64,000 bases of DNA, from contig NMRA01000021.1 in assembly GCA_002633005.1 (NCBI GenBank), positions 230,087 to 294,086 on the forward strand, in the 5' to 3' direction. The notes beneath the pieces are model-generated. The model saw only the letters and a list, made by a program, of their open reading frames with translations. It did no database searches and was not told the DNA's origin. Of this stretch, positions 51,151-64,000 are shown piece after piece. Source of the stretch: Phoronis australis. Its lineage: Eukaryota > Phoronida > Phoronidae. Each line of letters begins with the position of its first letter. The stretch's first letter is position 1. The position numbers and the translations under genes are program-made.

Positions 51151-54100
51151 GTATATCCATTACGAGTTGGCTATTGCGACCTTACTTGCACAAACTAGCA
51201 AAATGTCCTCCACTGCAAGTGATTCAATGGCGATGCTGAAATTTTGGATAATGGGATGGTATCTACAGATATCCAGAAAACCATGCCCCCTAGGAGGCCT
51301 CAGATTTACTAAAACAACAGGTGTTGAGGCGAGATCTTGGAGACACAACACACTTCGTACTAGGAAGCTAGAGTTAATTACTAAGATTTGCACAAATACT
51401 GTTGGTAGAAATGTAAACAATTTATCAGAAAAAAATCGCTTTGCACCTGAACTTTCAAAAGTTAGGGAAGTGGGCGACTGAGTCTGTTTGGTCCTCAAAT
51501 TGGCACAGTGATGACCTGAGATATCTCTCTGAGAGGAACAGGAGATCACCATCACAATGTACTTCCCAGGTTCACAAGTCAGGTCACGAACTGTGTGCTC
51601 CAGTGACCAAACTGAGGGTGAAGACTACTGCTGGATATGAGTACTATAATACACATGATGTTAGATTAAGTAGTTACTGCCAGAAAACTCATCTTTGTGT
51701 TGCATAAGCCAAGATTTCTCACTGGCAAGTGTCTCACATGTGACCAGCATTACCACTGTCAGCACTGCAGGTCTGCTGGGTTCCTGCTGAGATCAGCTGT
51801 GCTGTAAGACAACAGCCAGCAGTCTCTGAGTGAATGTATTTTATGAATACAGCCCAGTCAATCGGCAGCTATCATTTTATGAGATTTTTTTTACGAAACG
51901 GCATCAGATGTAGTGGTTAATAAGTTGGCTTTTATCACCGCGATTTTTATACTGAAGTCTGGATTTTCCGATTCTGTAGCTAATTGTGGTTTTTCTAAGT
52001 GGATATCAAGGATAGTCTTTGTTTTGCGTGAAGCTAATGAAGATATTAAAATTCCTTGAAAGGGTAGATTTATGCTATATTTTTGAAACTTAAAAGCTAA
52101 ATTAATTGTCATATAGCATCAAATATCATAGTTAGATTTTATATTGTTTCATAAGATGTTGATCCGGGATTGGGTGAATTGAAGACAAGAAATACTATCA
52201 ACACTAACAAACAAACAAAAATTTACAACTAAAATCCCTTACGATGTCCCCTGATTATTTTCTCTTCTAATCCATAAAACATTACAACATCATGGTCACC
52301 GCATAGTCAATAGTGATTTGAGTTGTGGCTAGAAAAACTGTTGGTCCTTATAAGGAAATTAAAGGTGCTTTGAACGAATACCTTCTTAACTTGATAGAAA
52401 TCATAGAATATGTAAGATACTGATCTGCTGTTCAAATTAAAGTGATGGTTTGATTTCATACCTGTCTTCAATTAATAATATCGTAAAACCGTTGACTTTA
52501 TCTTGGGAGTGACCGATCTTTTGTTTTCAGTTTTATCTTATAAAAAGCACAATACAAGGCAATCTCACAAGACAACTTGTCAAAGCTGCCTGGTCTCTCA
52601 AAATTTTGTGAGGTTGCAGTGTTTAATTCCATTGCTTTCATATATCAAGATGTTGAATGCAAGATTGAATATTATTAGACCAAACTGCGTTTAAGCTACT
52701 CTTTTTCACCAATCAAAGTGTCGCAATCCATGTCTTATTGACTGTAGTACTGGGACAAAAACCTAGTAGGAACCCAGTAGGTTTCTGCGTACTCTGAGTT
52801 GGAGCCCTATGGATAGTTTGGCATTCGAGACTTGTTGTTGCCCAAAGTTTCCCTATCCTCCCTTTACTCGGCCAGCTTCATCAAAGTGAGAAAAAAGTTT
52901 GGCGTGATGTGGTTCTTAAAAAAGTGCAGGGAGGGCCTAGGTTTTGTCCTGTGTTGACTGGCAGATTAGGAGCATTGCACTAATTTTCACTCTCCTTCTA
53001 ATGGATCTTAACTTTAGTGTATGAAAGGGAGTGATTGGGGTGTGAATATGTTGAGGGACCTGGTGGAGTGAATGTGGTGTGAATGTTTTGAGAGCCCTCA
53101 TGGAAGCCAGTTCACAGCAGTGAAGATGTTATCCTTGTTCAAAATAAAAGTAAGTTATCATGTTGACTAAGTAATAATTTACTCTGGTGAGGCAGTTACG
53201 TACTATAACATTGACAGCATTATTAGCCATCACATTCTGTACAAATCACTACAGAGTTCTCAAGTTATTCTGTCAGGTATCATGACTGTGCGGTTGTTCT
53301 TAATCAAATGGTTGGCAATCAGATGTCTACTGTAAAACATATTGGCGGATCTTAAAAAGAAACAATATCTACCTAGCTTCTGAAAACATAGCGGAGCAGA
53401 CCTCCCTAAATCTGTCTACGGTGCCTATCTCATGGTCTTGTTTGAGCGGTTATTGACGATGAATGAACTGCATATTATTCGATCCCAGGAACCTTAGCAC
53501 TCTTTCTTTGAATGTTTTTAAAACAAAGATGGTACTATCCAGTGTTTATTTACAATTGAGATTTTTGTCCTTGTCAGCTCTCAGCTGTTAATCTCATTGG
53601 TATCCCCCCAACCAGATTTACTAAGTTGTAAAATCTTTTAACTTTGAACCAGGTTCACCACAATATCAGGCAAGGATTGGTTATTGGATTGTCCGCAGTA
53701 TTTGTAGAGGCTGTCACTGTGTGTTAAGAATACAGTATTTTGTGAAAAATGATTTTAAAAACACTGCAATCCAATTAATCCATTTTATGGCCATTTTGAA
53801 ATTTTTGAATATTGCTTCATAAGATTTAGTAAGAACATTTCAGTTGGATTGTCTAAAACAATTTGAAAACCTTTGCTCATCATTTTCAAGGTTTTCTTAG
53901 ACTGTCTTGGCTCTGCTTATGGAAATTGGTTTTGTTTCTTTTGTCCATGTTTCCTAAATTACCGACGACACCTGTTTTGCACACCTTGTCAGAGAGGTTC
54001 CAGTGCCGATCACGTCTGTCGATCACGTCTGCTGTACACATTTGCATCCCAACACAGGAGACAGTTTGTGGCAAACTCTGAAATCGGGTTAATGTTTTTA

Positions 54101-55423
54101 ATAATGCAAATGGCTCTGACATACACTCCTATAATAAAATTAAGCAAACAAAGGCCATTTTCATTCCTAACCATTTACTAATGGGTATAACTGTGCAACC
54201 TGTATTAACATATCGGCGTTTGTGGAACCTTGCTGAGAGATAAGCTCTTCCGTTCTAATCACTCTAAAACACTATATACTCGGGTTTCCTGGCACAGAAA
54301 TTTACAGAGAGTGTCTTCCATTTGGCTGTTACCTTCTGAAGTTAGTAGGACCTCTCATATTGTCATATGGTCTGGTTTGTCTGTACTAGGGCTAGATTTA
54401 CTTTTAATCAAAAAATTCCCTTTGATACATACTTATTTATTGACCCGACTGCTGGGGAAACAATTAAAAGTAACCTTAATAATTTTTTACCTGAATGAAC
54501 AACCGCTGTCTGATGCTGCTGTGACTTGTAACTGTGTCAAGTTTGACACAAAATGACAACCCCTTGCTTGATTAAATTCTTGGAGTTGGCATTCTGGGAT
54601 AGGTTACAGAACAAATAAATTCTGTCTGAGTACATCAACTTTCCTTGGCAGATACCTCTCAAACTGTCTCAAACTGTGCAAAGTGTCGTTATTTTATGCC
54701 AACTGCCCTTTAGCTAAAATTGATGAAATGTTTTGCTTGACATTTAGCTCCCCAAAACTAACCAAAGCTGATATTATTTCATGCACAATATCACTCTTGC
54801 ACTACCTGTCTCCTTAGTGTACGCAAAACCTATTTCTATCAGCCCACAGTTGCAGAGAAAATATATCCATTGGATCATTGCAAAAAGGAATTGATTCATG
54901 ACCGTCATTAGAGCACTTATTAAAAACAAATTAAAACCAAGAGGGGCTGCATTGAAAATGCCAAATTAAAATTTTGATGCATTTAGCACGTTGCACAGCT
55001 GTTTAAGTGTTTGTGGCCGCTTTGAGGATGTGTAGTATAATTCGAAGTGATCAAAACAACATCTGTAACACAACACGATCCATGTTCAGCACAAGCCGCT
55101 TCGTAAGAGAGCAAATGTTCATCACTCTACTTCTGTGAGAAGGGTCTACATGTTTTTGCGGTCAAGCTAGGCTCAAAACTTTTCCGTTTGTTAGTTCATG
55201 TGCTCGATATGCCATCATTCGAAACCCTAATATAGTGCAAATTGATGTTGGGTTGGAAACTTGAAAATTTGCGCCAGTTTTGTTTAAATAGTCAAAAGAT
55301 AGATTTTGAAGACGAACTACTGTTGGCGTACCGAGATTTGCCAAAGCAGTATTCAAAACATCAAATGTAAAGCCCTTCCTCACATCATTTTAATGCATCT
55401 TTCCTTTGAGACTACTTGAAAGT

Positions 55424-55483
55424 TGACCAATCACATGACACGCGTTGAGTAAACTTTCAGATTTAACCTTATGTGATTGGTCA
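55424..55483. repeat. Inverted repeat with CCAAT boxes
   Basis: TGACCAATCACAT (55424-55436) and its perfect complement ATGTGATTGGTCA (55471-55483) flank a 34-base spacer, placing two CCAAT boxes face to face. It could be a regulatory palindrome or the shrunken ends of a miniature transposon. Confidence 0.6.
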
Positions 55484-56781
55484 GTTTTTGCTTCATCTCT
55501 AATAATGTTTGGTTGTCATGGGTGCAGATGCTTTTTAATAGGCAAATAGTGATAGTCACCCCTGAAATGTTCAGGTGGTAGAAATCTCAAATTTACCACA
55601 CAACCCCTAATAAAAAATACATACAAAAATTTTCCAGTCCAGTTAGAGTTTGTAAATAAACTCCATTTGGCCATTCCATCATAAAACAATTTAGAATGAC
55701 AGCAGACATGACAGGTTTGGACATTATCGTGTCCAAATCTGATTAATGAGTGAAACTCAGGCTTGTCATGTTTCAAGTCACTCAAAACCTGATGTCTTTC
55801 CTGTGTTTACAAAAAGTACACATACTCTGCTGAGCTCACTTATCCACGGAGCTGAGTCTTTAAGTTATTTGGAAGTCTGTGTGTTTGTTTCCTTGTACTT
55901 AAACCTCTGCAATTTTAGATAAAACTAATCTTTTTATTTTCAAGGTCCTCAAACTTTTTTGTGAAATGCCCATACTTTTTAAAATACTTTCCAATAGGAG
56001 CTGTGATACCAAACTAGACATGGTAAATTATTATTTTGGTACAGTGTTTTTGTAAGTCTAAAATGGTAAGATTTCACCGTATATCTTGTAACATAGACTT
56101 GAAGTAATAGATTTCCCCCCTTTTCCACAGTATGTCAATTGGTTTTTATGTAGTCTATGTAGTCAGATTGCCTTGGGTTGTTGTATGTGTGACTAATGAA
56201 TTATTTTAAAATAATAAGATAGCGCATAATTAATTTATTCTTTGTGTTAATCATGTTACTATTTCTTTGAAATCGAAGCTGTGGTTGACATGAAGCACTT
56301 GGTCCCCCAAGGCAACCTGTTACAAACTCATGTTTATTTACAAAAGAACTTCTTGGTTTTAATTATCAAATGGTCATCATGCGAACTTAACCAGCTGATA
56401 AAGAAAAAAAATTTTTTTTTGCATTGAAAGCAAAAATTGGTTTTGATTCGATGCTAGTGGTGACTTCCATTAACATTGTGGTTGAATATCCTTAGGCGTC
56501 GTGTGGCCATAACTTATTAGTAGATGAAACTTTGTTTTCTGCTATTTTCTGTTGTTGCAAAGTAGTACTTTTTGTAAATTAAAAACAAATTAAAATCCTT
56601 ATAATTGAAAAGTTAAAGAAGTAAAGGGTTTGTTACTAATAAGAATGTAAAAAGTTCTTTGGCATTAGAATTACTGTGAAAGCAACCGATTTGCATGTTG
56701 CTGAGATGTGGTATTGTTGTTGGTATCCTTATGGCTGCATTCAGTTGAAAAGACTACAAGTTATGCCTCCTGTTGTTTCAG

Positions 56782-56923
56782 AGATCACCAGGGTTAAGTA
56801 GTATCCCGTTCAGTGCCCCCCAGGAGGATAGTCAGTCTACACGGTCGGGCGACACCCCCGGTCCAAACGGACCAAACAGCCAACAAACATCACAGAGTAT
56901 TGGTGACAATTTGAGTGAAGCAG
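56782..56923 (+). CDS. MEIS: MEIS homeobox protein, exon 7: Ser/Pro-rich linker before the homeodomain
   Basis: Encodes residues 226-272 plus one base of a Gly codon. It begins RSPGLSSIPFSAPQEDSQ and continues with STRSGDTPGPNGPNSQQTSQ, then GDNLSEA. This matches the vertebrate linker (STRSGGTPGPSSGGHTSH, then GDNSSEQ) in order and in the phase-1 end. The acceptor is TTGTTTCAG at 56773-56781 and the donor is G|GTAAGC at 56924. The segment is poorly structured and links the PBX-binding domain to the TALE homeodomain. The following exons (GDGLDNS to the homeodomain) are not in the window, so the gene is truncated on the right with 817 coding bases visible. Confidence 0.93.
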
Positions 56924-59900
56924 GTAAGCCTTTTTGTGTACAGAGTGAAGTGTATATGCAATGGATTGTTCGAAAACGCCTTACAGCAAACAAAATATCC
57001 AATCACCAGATGGGAGGAAAGGAAGACTTTCCCTGTACCCATCATTCTACATATGTGTACGAGAAATCGTTGAAAGGTCCATTGGTGTAGTTGAGGGAAT
57101 GGTTGAATACAGTTCAGAATGTACTGATATATTTTTGTATTTCTTTGCTTGTCAAGCACACAACATGGCTGACAATTTTAGTTACAGTTTGTGAAACTTA
57201 TTGGTCAATGTAGTTTGTACTGAAATGCAAACCTTTAATTTCTGCGACCAAGGGCATTTTTGTCTTGCATCCCAAAGGGGGCTTGAATCCCTTAATCCCT
57301 CACAAAACAACACACTTGGTATGTCTCTTTTTTCAGAATTGCAGTCGCACTTTTTAAAATCAAAAATTGACTATTTTATCAAATCTTTTTAAGCAAAATG
57401 AATATCTCGAGAATTGTCGTACCAAATTTTTTTTAAACCAACAAGGACTTGCAGTGATAGATAGGTGAAGCCAAAATCGCCCATTTCGACTTAGAATATA
57501 TCGAATTTTCGACTGCAAATCGAGCAGTTGAAGCAATCAATGAATGGCTTATACTATAATTATATAAAATTGGGAGCGCTAAATCACTATATTGTAAAGG
57601 CTTTCATACAGAAATGATGGTGTGTAAAAGGTGACTCAATACGTGGCTTTAAACATTAACTCGTGATGATTTTTTGGTTTTGTTATATGTTAAAATTGTT
57701 TAGCAATGCGCTTATTCATATCAAGTGTGACTGTTTGTAAAATACAGATGTCAGGATTGGGCATCATTAAGAGATTAAGCTGGATTTCTAATGATGGGAA
57801 ATAGTCGTATCTGACCGTCTTGGTTCACTCCAAAACTTTAACATGGGGATACCCTGTAAATTGTCTGCACGCTTCATACATGAGTCTTAATCACTCTAAA
57901 ATTGGCAGAAATTTGAAATAATAACAATGTGTTGCCAGTCATTGTCCATTAAATCTTTAACTTTCCACCTTGTTGCAGCGAGTCGTCCATTTTTGTTTCC
58001 TGTAGATTTTGCTAATGGTCCTGTAACCTGTATAAGTAAACCAGATAATAGCACAGACATATAGGGAGTCCACCATGTTATCTCTCTGGCCTTGGACATG
58101 TATGTTGGCTTCACCTGGAGCTGATTGATTTTCTAAATGGATAGAAATTGTTGGACATACCCTTGCTTTGGAACCAGACTGGATTCATTGCATTGGACAA
58201 ATTAAGTCATGGGCCATGATTTATTGTTCAGGTTAAGACTGGTGTCATTGTTCCTGGTTCAATTTCCTCTACTACAAAGGATTTGCTTGACCTGTTTAAT
58301 TTCTTCTTTTTATCTCAATGCATTGAAATTAATATTTAGAATCAAAGTGGTAAAAAATAGACCTTTCAAATTGTTGGAAAATACTACGGGATTCCAGGAG
58401 AGGACGTCACCATTTCCTGCCAATCGGTACAATCTGCCATTTTTGCAGGAAAGCTTTTAATCCCCGTGTCATATCTCAAGAGATTATTTGTGGGAATTGT
58501 GGAAAAAATCTGCTACTGAATTTTTCCAGTTCTATCTGACAAAGTAACCTTTTCAGATATACGTGTTTGCCAATAGACTTTATTGAGAGGGTCAAAATAC
58601 TCCTAGGACTGACATCATGAAGTTTGCAATAGTTGTGAGTTTAGGCCTTGTCAAACAGATTTTTTTTTCAATCAGAACTCGTTTTCCTTGTTTGAAATAT
58701 CTAAATCAGAACCAGTTAGCAGTTGTTTCAACAGGCAATTCCTTTGTTGGTAGGTTGGTTTATATGTTTTAAATCAAGAATTTGAAAACTCCTCTTTTGA
58801 ATGTTCACCACATGGTGACCATCATCACCACTAAGAATGTTAAAATCACTGTCCACTTTGACCTACGACCTTCAGCCTTACATTGGGGGTGATTACATAA
58901 TTCAGTGCCTCTCATAATCACATCACAGTCTTGAGGTTTTTCACAAACTGTGATACACATTTGGTGGAATGGTGAAATTAGCAGAACCCTGTCTGGCTGT
59001 GGTCTGTCTGCCCTGGCAATTTGTCAACTTTCCTATAAGGTTCGCTTGGTTTAGGATAGGGTTTATGAAGCCCATATTTTCTATTTCTACACAGAATAAT
59101 TGGTCTAATGTTAGAGATTTTAGTTATTTTTATTGAACCAATACAGAATATTAGAATTACATTTCCGTGCTAGTTCTAAATAAAGTGATTTCGATGACAT
59201 CAAGTTTTCTTGCTGATGCTTGTTTTCGCACTCTTTCCCTACTTGGCAAGCAAAATAAGATGTCAATGTACTGGACTTTGCTGGTCTCTTAGCAACTACT
59301 GGCATTTAGACCTTCACTGGCTCCACAATTTATTTTTATTGAACCTGGTTGCTAGTAATAGAATATGAAGTGAGGGTTTCCAACTTTCTTTTTTGGAGCT
59401 CTTCAAAAAGAGTCGAAGAATGGAGATTTATGGCAGATATTTTCATCCAAAATTGTCAAGATTTTACCGTATTATTTCGGCTCTGTGTAGTCCATGCTCT
59501 TTGTCTGCCTACTGACAGTCCAGGTGAATCCAAGTACAATACTTCTTGGCACCAAGTGTGATACCCACTCAATCCTCTTATAATTAGCGGATGGTGTATG
59601 TCCTCAAACTTCCAATAAAGATCATACCTAAATGCCTGTGAAAAGCTGACTGTGTATACAAAAAGAAGATCTGACGAAGATCCTGAAATACTAACCTCTT
59701 TGGCATAATGTTGAATTCCTCACAGCTATATATATTTTCATGTGTGTATATCGTGGTTGTCAAGGCCTCTTTATTTAAGCAGGAGGGCCATTTTTTGTGG
59801 GAATGGGTGATGATCGGTTTTGGAATTTCAAAGTTTAGCGAGACTGAAATTATGACAATGAAAAATGACAGTCTTGGTCATTCCTTTTTGTGCGACACGC

Positions 59901-62900
59901 GTAGAGTTACTGTAAACGCCGATATGTTTATGTGTATGTGGACTGTTTCATAATTTCACATTCTCGTTACATTGCAGCTTGTAGTTTAAAATTCAACGTA
60001 TCCTTTTGCTTGGCTTTGCTGGTTGGACACGGTTTTCTGTCCCGCACTCTTCTCGTTATCACTAATAATTAGGTCTGTCTCGTTCTGTTAAACTTGAGAC
60101 CTGAAAACTGCCTAGCAATGGTTAACTATCCGTCTACCGTGAAGATTCTGTGGCTAAAAAGACCTATATAGATTTCAAGTGATGTACCTAGCCTGGCGTC
60201 TGTATTTTTCTGCTTCACTTAGTTTGCTAAAAAGGTTAAACAGTAACTCTTTAATAATGATAGTTTCCACGTCGTAACATTAGTAACATTCCCCCAACAC
60301 CTGTTCAGACTGCCATACAAAACTAATTGTTGCTACCTGACCTCGCATTTTCAATTTAGAGATAATGCTTGTACTTTTTTCCTTCGTTTTCATTTTTAGT
60401 ACACTGTATGTATTCTGTTTTTGAAATTGGTTGTTCCTTCTGAACTGTTTTTGGCAATGTTTTATGCCAGACTTGTTTCTGAAGTATCAAATCATTTTTC
60501 ACTGCTATAATATTTTTAAAGGTTGTTGAGCATTAAAAGTTATGACTACTCGAAGGACACAACAAAATTATGTCTAGAGTAAATTGTGAAATATTATTGT
60601 AATTTTTGCTATAATTTTAATGCTGACCTTGTTTGTTACTTTTAATATGGATTGAGTATAATACAGATGTATTAATGTGTGAATTTTTATGTAGAACTAC
60701 ATTTGTCAAGTTGTAAATCGTTGATGACATGTGAAAAATTATGACTCTTAATGCCATAAAGAAATAAAATTGACGTTAACTACAGTTATATTGTTCATTT
60801 TACAGTCAATAGTTCAGAAATTACTTGTTTAGAGATACAAGTCTCACTCCTTCCAAGGATTAAAAAATGTTATAAAAGTCAAGCTTTCAGCACAAAAATG
60901 TTGATTGCATCCGATAGCGCATTAATTTCAACATTCTTGAAAATGGCGACTGGCTTTTAAGAGCTTTGCACTGATAAAGAGAGTCAGTGTCCAACGAGAC
61001 CTTGTCGTATTTGGAGTCGACTGTGGTTGTATTTGCTCAAGATAAATTTGTAATCTAAACTCCATGTAGAAGGACCATAAAAAATTTGTAAATCGCCTAG
61101 TCCAAAGTTTGTTCACATGAACAAGTACCATTAAACCAATGCCTGTAGTCCGGTAGATTTTGTTGTTTTTTCACCTTTGCGACTTGTCGCCAAATTGCCC
61201 TCTGTTTGCAACAATGTTATGCTATTGATAGGCTAGTCACCAGAGAAGTTATGTAGGACCTTGTCGTGGAGTCTGTACATTTAGCCAAATAAACACACGA
61301 AACTATAGAATTTATCTCAATTAAAGTATATATTTTCTGACCGTAAATTCTGTAGAATTTGATTTTTGACTTTACACCAATCTACCACTAATTACGTCAC
61401 GTGACCTTTCTTTTTCATGAAAATTTAGCAAAAAAGTACGTTCATGATAGCAAAACAACAGAATCAATAACATGACAACAGGATCAATAAGATGACAAAG
61501 TATTGTATGCTGTAAGTGTTCAAGATAAAATGTAAAAACCGTGATATAGTTTTCTAAATTACTGCTTCGTTTTCGTTTTGTGCAACTTATGAAATTTTCG
61601 TTAAAAATGGTACAAGTCCTAGTTTTTGATAGCCTCTCGTGAAAAATTGGAACATTTTAAAATAATATCTGAAAGTAAATCCGATCAGCCATTTCTGAGG
61701 TACGATGTTCCGAAGTTTGCCAAAATTTTTAATTTTCTAAAGTCCTCCATAACCTTGGCACAATTTCATGTACTATTTTTGTGTTCTAGGAATTAATTTG
61801 GTGATTCTTTTTTAAGGATTTGTGAAGTTCATTGAAGAAATGCGTCCAAAGTAGAATATGTTTTATACCAATAGTGGCAGCGGGATGCTAGTTTATTTGT
61901 CCTATTTTCTCTTATCAACAAGTTATAGAAAATTATAGCAGCAACTGTATGACATTTGATGTTCAAGTACTTCAGTGTATTACGATTAGTTCATGTTGAT
62001 TACACCAATATGCCTCACCATATTTTTAGGAACTTTATTATGAAGTAAATCGGGGCAAAATTTTTTTAACTGTCTACATTGTTTATTCTACAAGCTTCTG
62101 TCCCGAATCACTTTCTAAAAGTAGGCACATGGAACTCACCAGCTCCTTTGGTGACCTGGGTTTCACATTTTCACAAATATTGACTGAAGGGATTTCACAC
62201 TGCTCAGTCTGATTTACACTGGATGCTCAGCGCAGCCAGCCTGTAGACATCCCAGCATGCGTTTACATATCCAGCTGGTTCTCTATCACCTCACTGAATA
62301 TCACTTAAATGTTGTCTAGCCATGGATTACGAGGTGTTTGGGTGTTGGCAAGTTGTAAACACTGTCAGCAAATCTGGATGGGAAAAGGCCCAAAGACTTG
62401 CTTGGTACACCAACCTTTTCAGAGTTAGTGGTATGAGAACTGCTGTGCTTGTCCAGGATTTTTCAAGACAAGTGTTTAGAAACTTGAATTACTTATATGA
62501 CTGACCTCAATTTTTCGTGGGATATTTTTACATTGAAATCTTGATTTTATTAATTATGAAACTATATATAAGATTTTATTATTCTTCTGGAGGTGCTTTA
62601 GATTTTTGTGTGTCTGTATTTTGTTTAAGATCTGTTTCAGATTTACCTGTTTACAAAATTTGGAATACTAAAAATAGCATTTTCAACTGTATTTGAAACA
62701 TAGTATCATTTCAGTAATTCCTATGTTGGTTAAGCTTATTTCATAGTCCTGAAAAAGTGTAGTAGTTTTTGCTACCTCATATTCTGTTTTGTCTTCTAAA
62801 ATGTCAAAATACTAAGGTTACGTTATAAAAGTATTCCTACTGAGTGGAACCAAAATATATCTGTAGCAAAGCCAATCAATTTTTATGTTTACTAAATATC

Positions 62901-64000
62901 AAAAATGTTATGTCCTTTAAGGGTTGTTCCTAGGTGAACATCCCATAATATGTACTCATTTAGATAAGTGCTCTTGGATGGCATTCATTTTGCACAGGCC
63001 AGAATTAGTTCTATTTTCTAGTTGTAGCCGTGATATATTTCTCCTGAATGCACTCTTTTGATTTTAGTTATACCATCTTTATGATTTGAAAACACAAGAT
63101 AACCAATTAATTAATTAATTGTGTAACTACTGGTTTTATATATTTTCAATAAATGTTAAATTATGATTATTCTAAACACCATCACTTAAAAGTACAATAA
63201 TTTCATTCTCAACACTCTCACTTAACATACAATTTCATGTTAGAAAATTTACCGCCTGCATTTTCCATTTTTCCCGTGCACGAACGTTGCTTCGCATCAT
63301 ACCCCGCCCTCATCTTATAAAATTTTGAATAAATTAAACTCCGTAGCACGTCACCGATAACTCATAACAAAGAGTCCCCGCTGTGAAAAATGACAACGCC
63401 AGGAGATGTCACATTATGGTGTGTGAATGATGGGTTGTCTACTTAGAATGCATAGTTCTAAATATGGTTCATTACAAAATGTGTCCGAGGCTTTTGTGTA
63501 AGGACTGATTAGCATTGGACGGTCATTTTTCATGAAATTATAAACTACTTTTCTCCTGGACTGGCAATTTGTTTGAAGCATTTACCACAATGGTAGAAAA
63601 TGTACCTCCTGTGCTAGTATTTTGATCTGCTGAAATTGAAAAATGAGCGAAAGGTTGTTTGGTTGTTATAACTATGGAGTTAACCGTGTATTGAAAGAAA
63701 AGAGTGAAAATAACTTCTTAAAAATTCTTGTTTTTGGTATCTTTCATTATTTTGTTGAAATCGATATTTTATGTTAAAGTTATAAAAGCTTTTTATGAAC
63801 ATAAACTCAATATTCCCATAAACATCTTACAGTTTTTTATTGATAAATGCCAATTTCCTCCAACCAAAATGAAACTGGCTCTTGATGACTTAAAAGGACC
63901 CGAGAAAAATATATGTACATTATAGCTTTCTTAGTGAATAAATTATGCTGATTAAATTCCTAAAATACTAAATAAACGATAGCTGTCTGCTGTTAATGTG
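56924..64000 (+). other. MEIS intron 7, incomplete
   Basis: At least 7.1 kb of intron running off the window. I searched by eye for codons of the homeodomain exons (GIFPKVATN, WLFQHLTHPYP, NWFINARRR) and found none. AT-rich, with an ATTAATTAATTAATT run near 63107 and a near-repeat of TATTTTTATTGAACC at about 59128 and 59331. No nested gene recognised. Confidence 0.8.

Noticed and set aside
56720-56735. GTATCCTTAT, similar to a U12-type 5' splice site, close to exon 7 (also at 59999)
   Set aside because: No matching U12 branch-point and acceptor pair, and exon 7 has normal U2-type sites.

Overview
This is animal nuclear DNA. It has spliced genes with GT-AG introns, long AT-rich non-coding stretches, TTAA-type DNA transposon fossils and minisatellites, and no operons or bacterial-type coding density. 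Two + strand genes can be read, each truncated by a window edge. The first is the 3' end of a TARBP1/TRM3-type tRNA Gm18 methyltransferase gene (about 384-6572). The second is the 5' part of a MEIS/Homothorax TALE homeobox gene (start codon 16181, last visible exon ending 56923). The MEIS protein begins MAQR and has the vertebrate MEIS exon layout. No vertebrate-type interspersed repeats were noticed. I infer an invertebrate bilaterian (non-vertebrate deuterostome or spiralian) but cannot name the species.

Layout. 1-6572: the last four TARBP1 exons found, phase-compatible at every junction, encode the complete SPOUT fold with its three motifs; a 1590-bp THAP-bearing TTAA transposon relic sits in one intron. 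6495-7500: the end of the last exon plus its first UTR bases repeats about ten times with a roughly 107-bp period, progressively decayed. 7521-16180: intergenic, with an 870-bp fold-back Kolobok-like element (9219-10088), small tandem repeats, and a promoter-proximal cluster of PBX/MEIS-type sites. 16181-22087: six MEIS exons covering the N-terminus and the MEIS/PKNOX homology region. 22088-56781: one 34.7-kb intron, without a recognisable gene, holding a 19-bp minisatellite made of splice-donor-like units. 56782-56923: the seventh MEIS exon. 56924-64000: the next intron. The homeodomain exons lie beyond the right edge.

The two genes are unrelated in function: one modifies tRNA, the other is a developmental transcription factor. 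Their relation here is only head-to-tail linkage on one strand. The most unusual observations are the tandem array seeded by the TARBP1 terminal exon, the fold-back element with a THAP start in both arms, the related ends of the two TTAA elements, and the splice-donor-like minisatellite. Exon calls rest on family similarity recognised by eye, splice signals and phase continuity. No alignment or database search was run.
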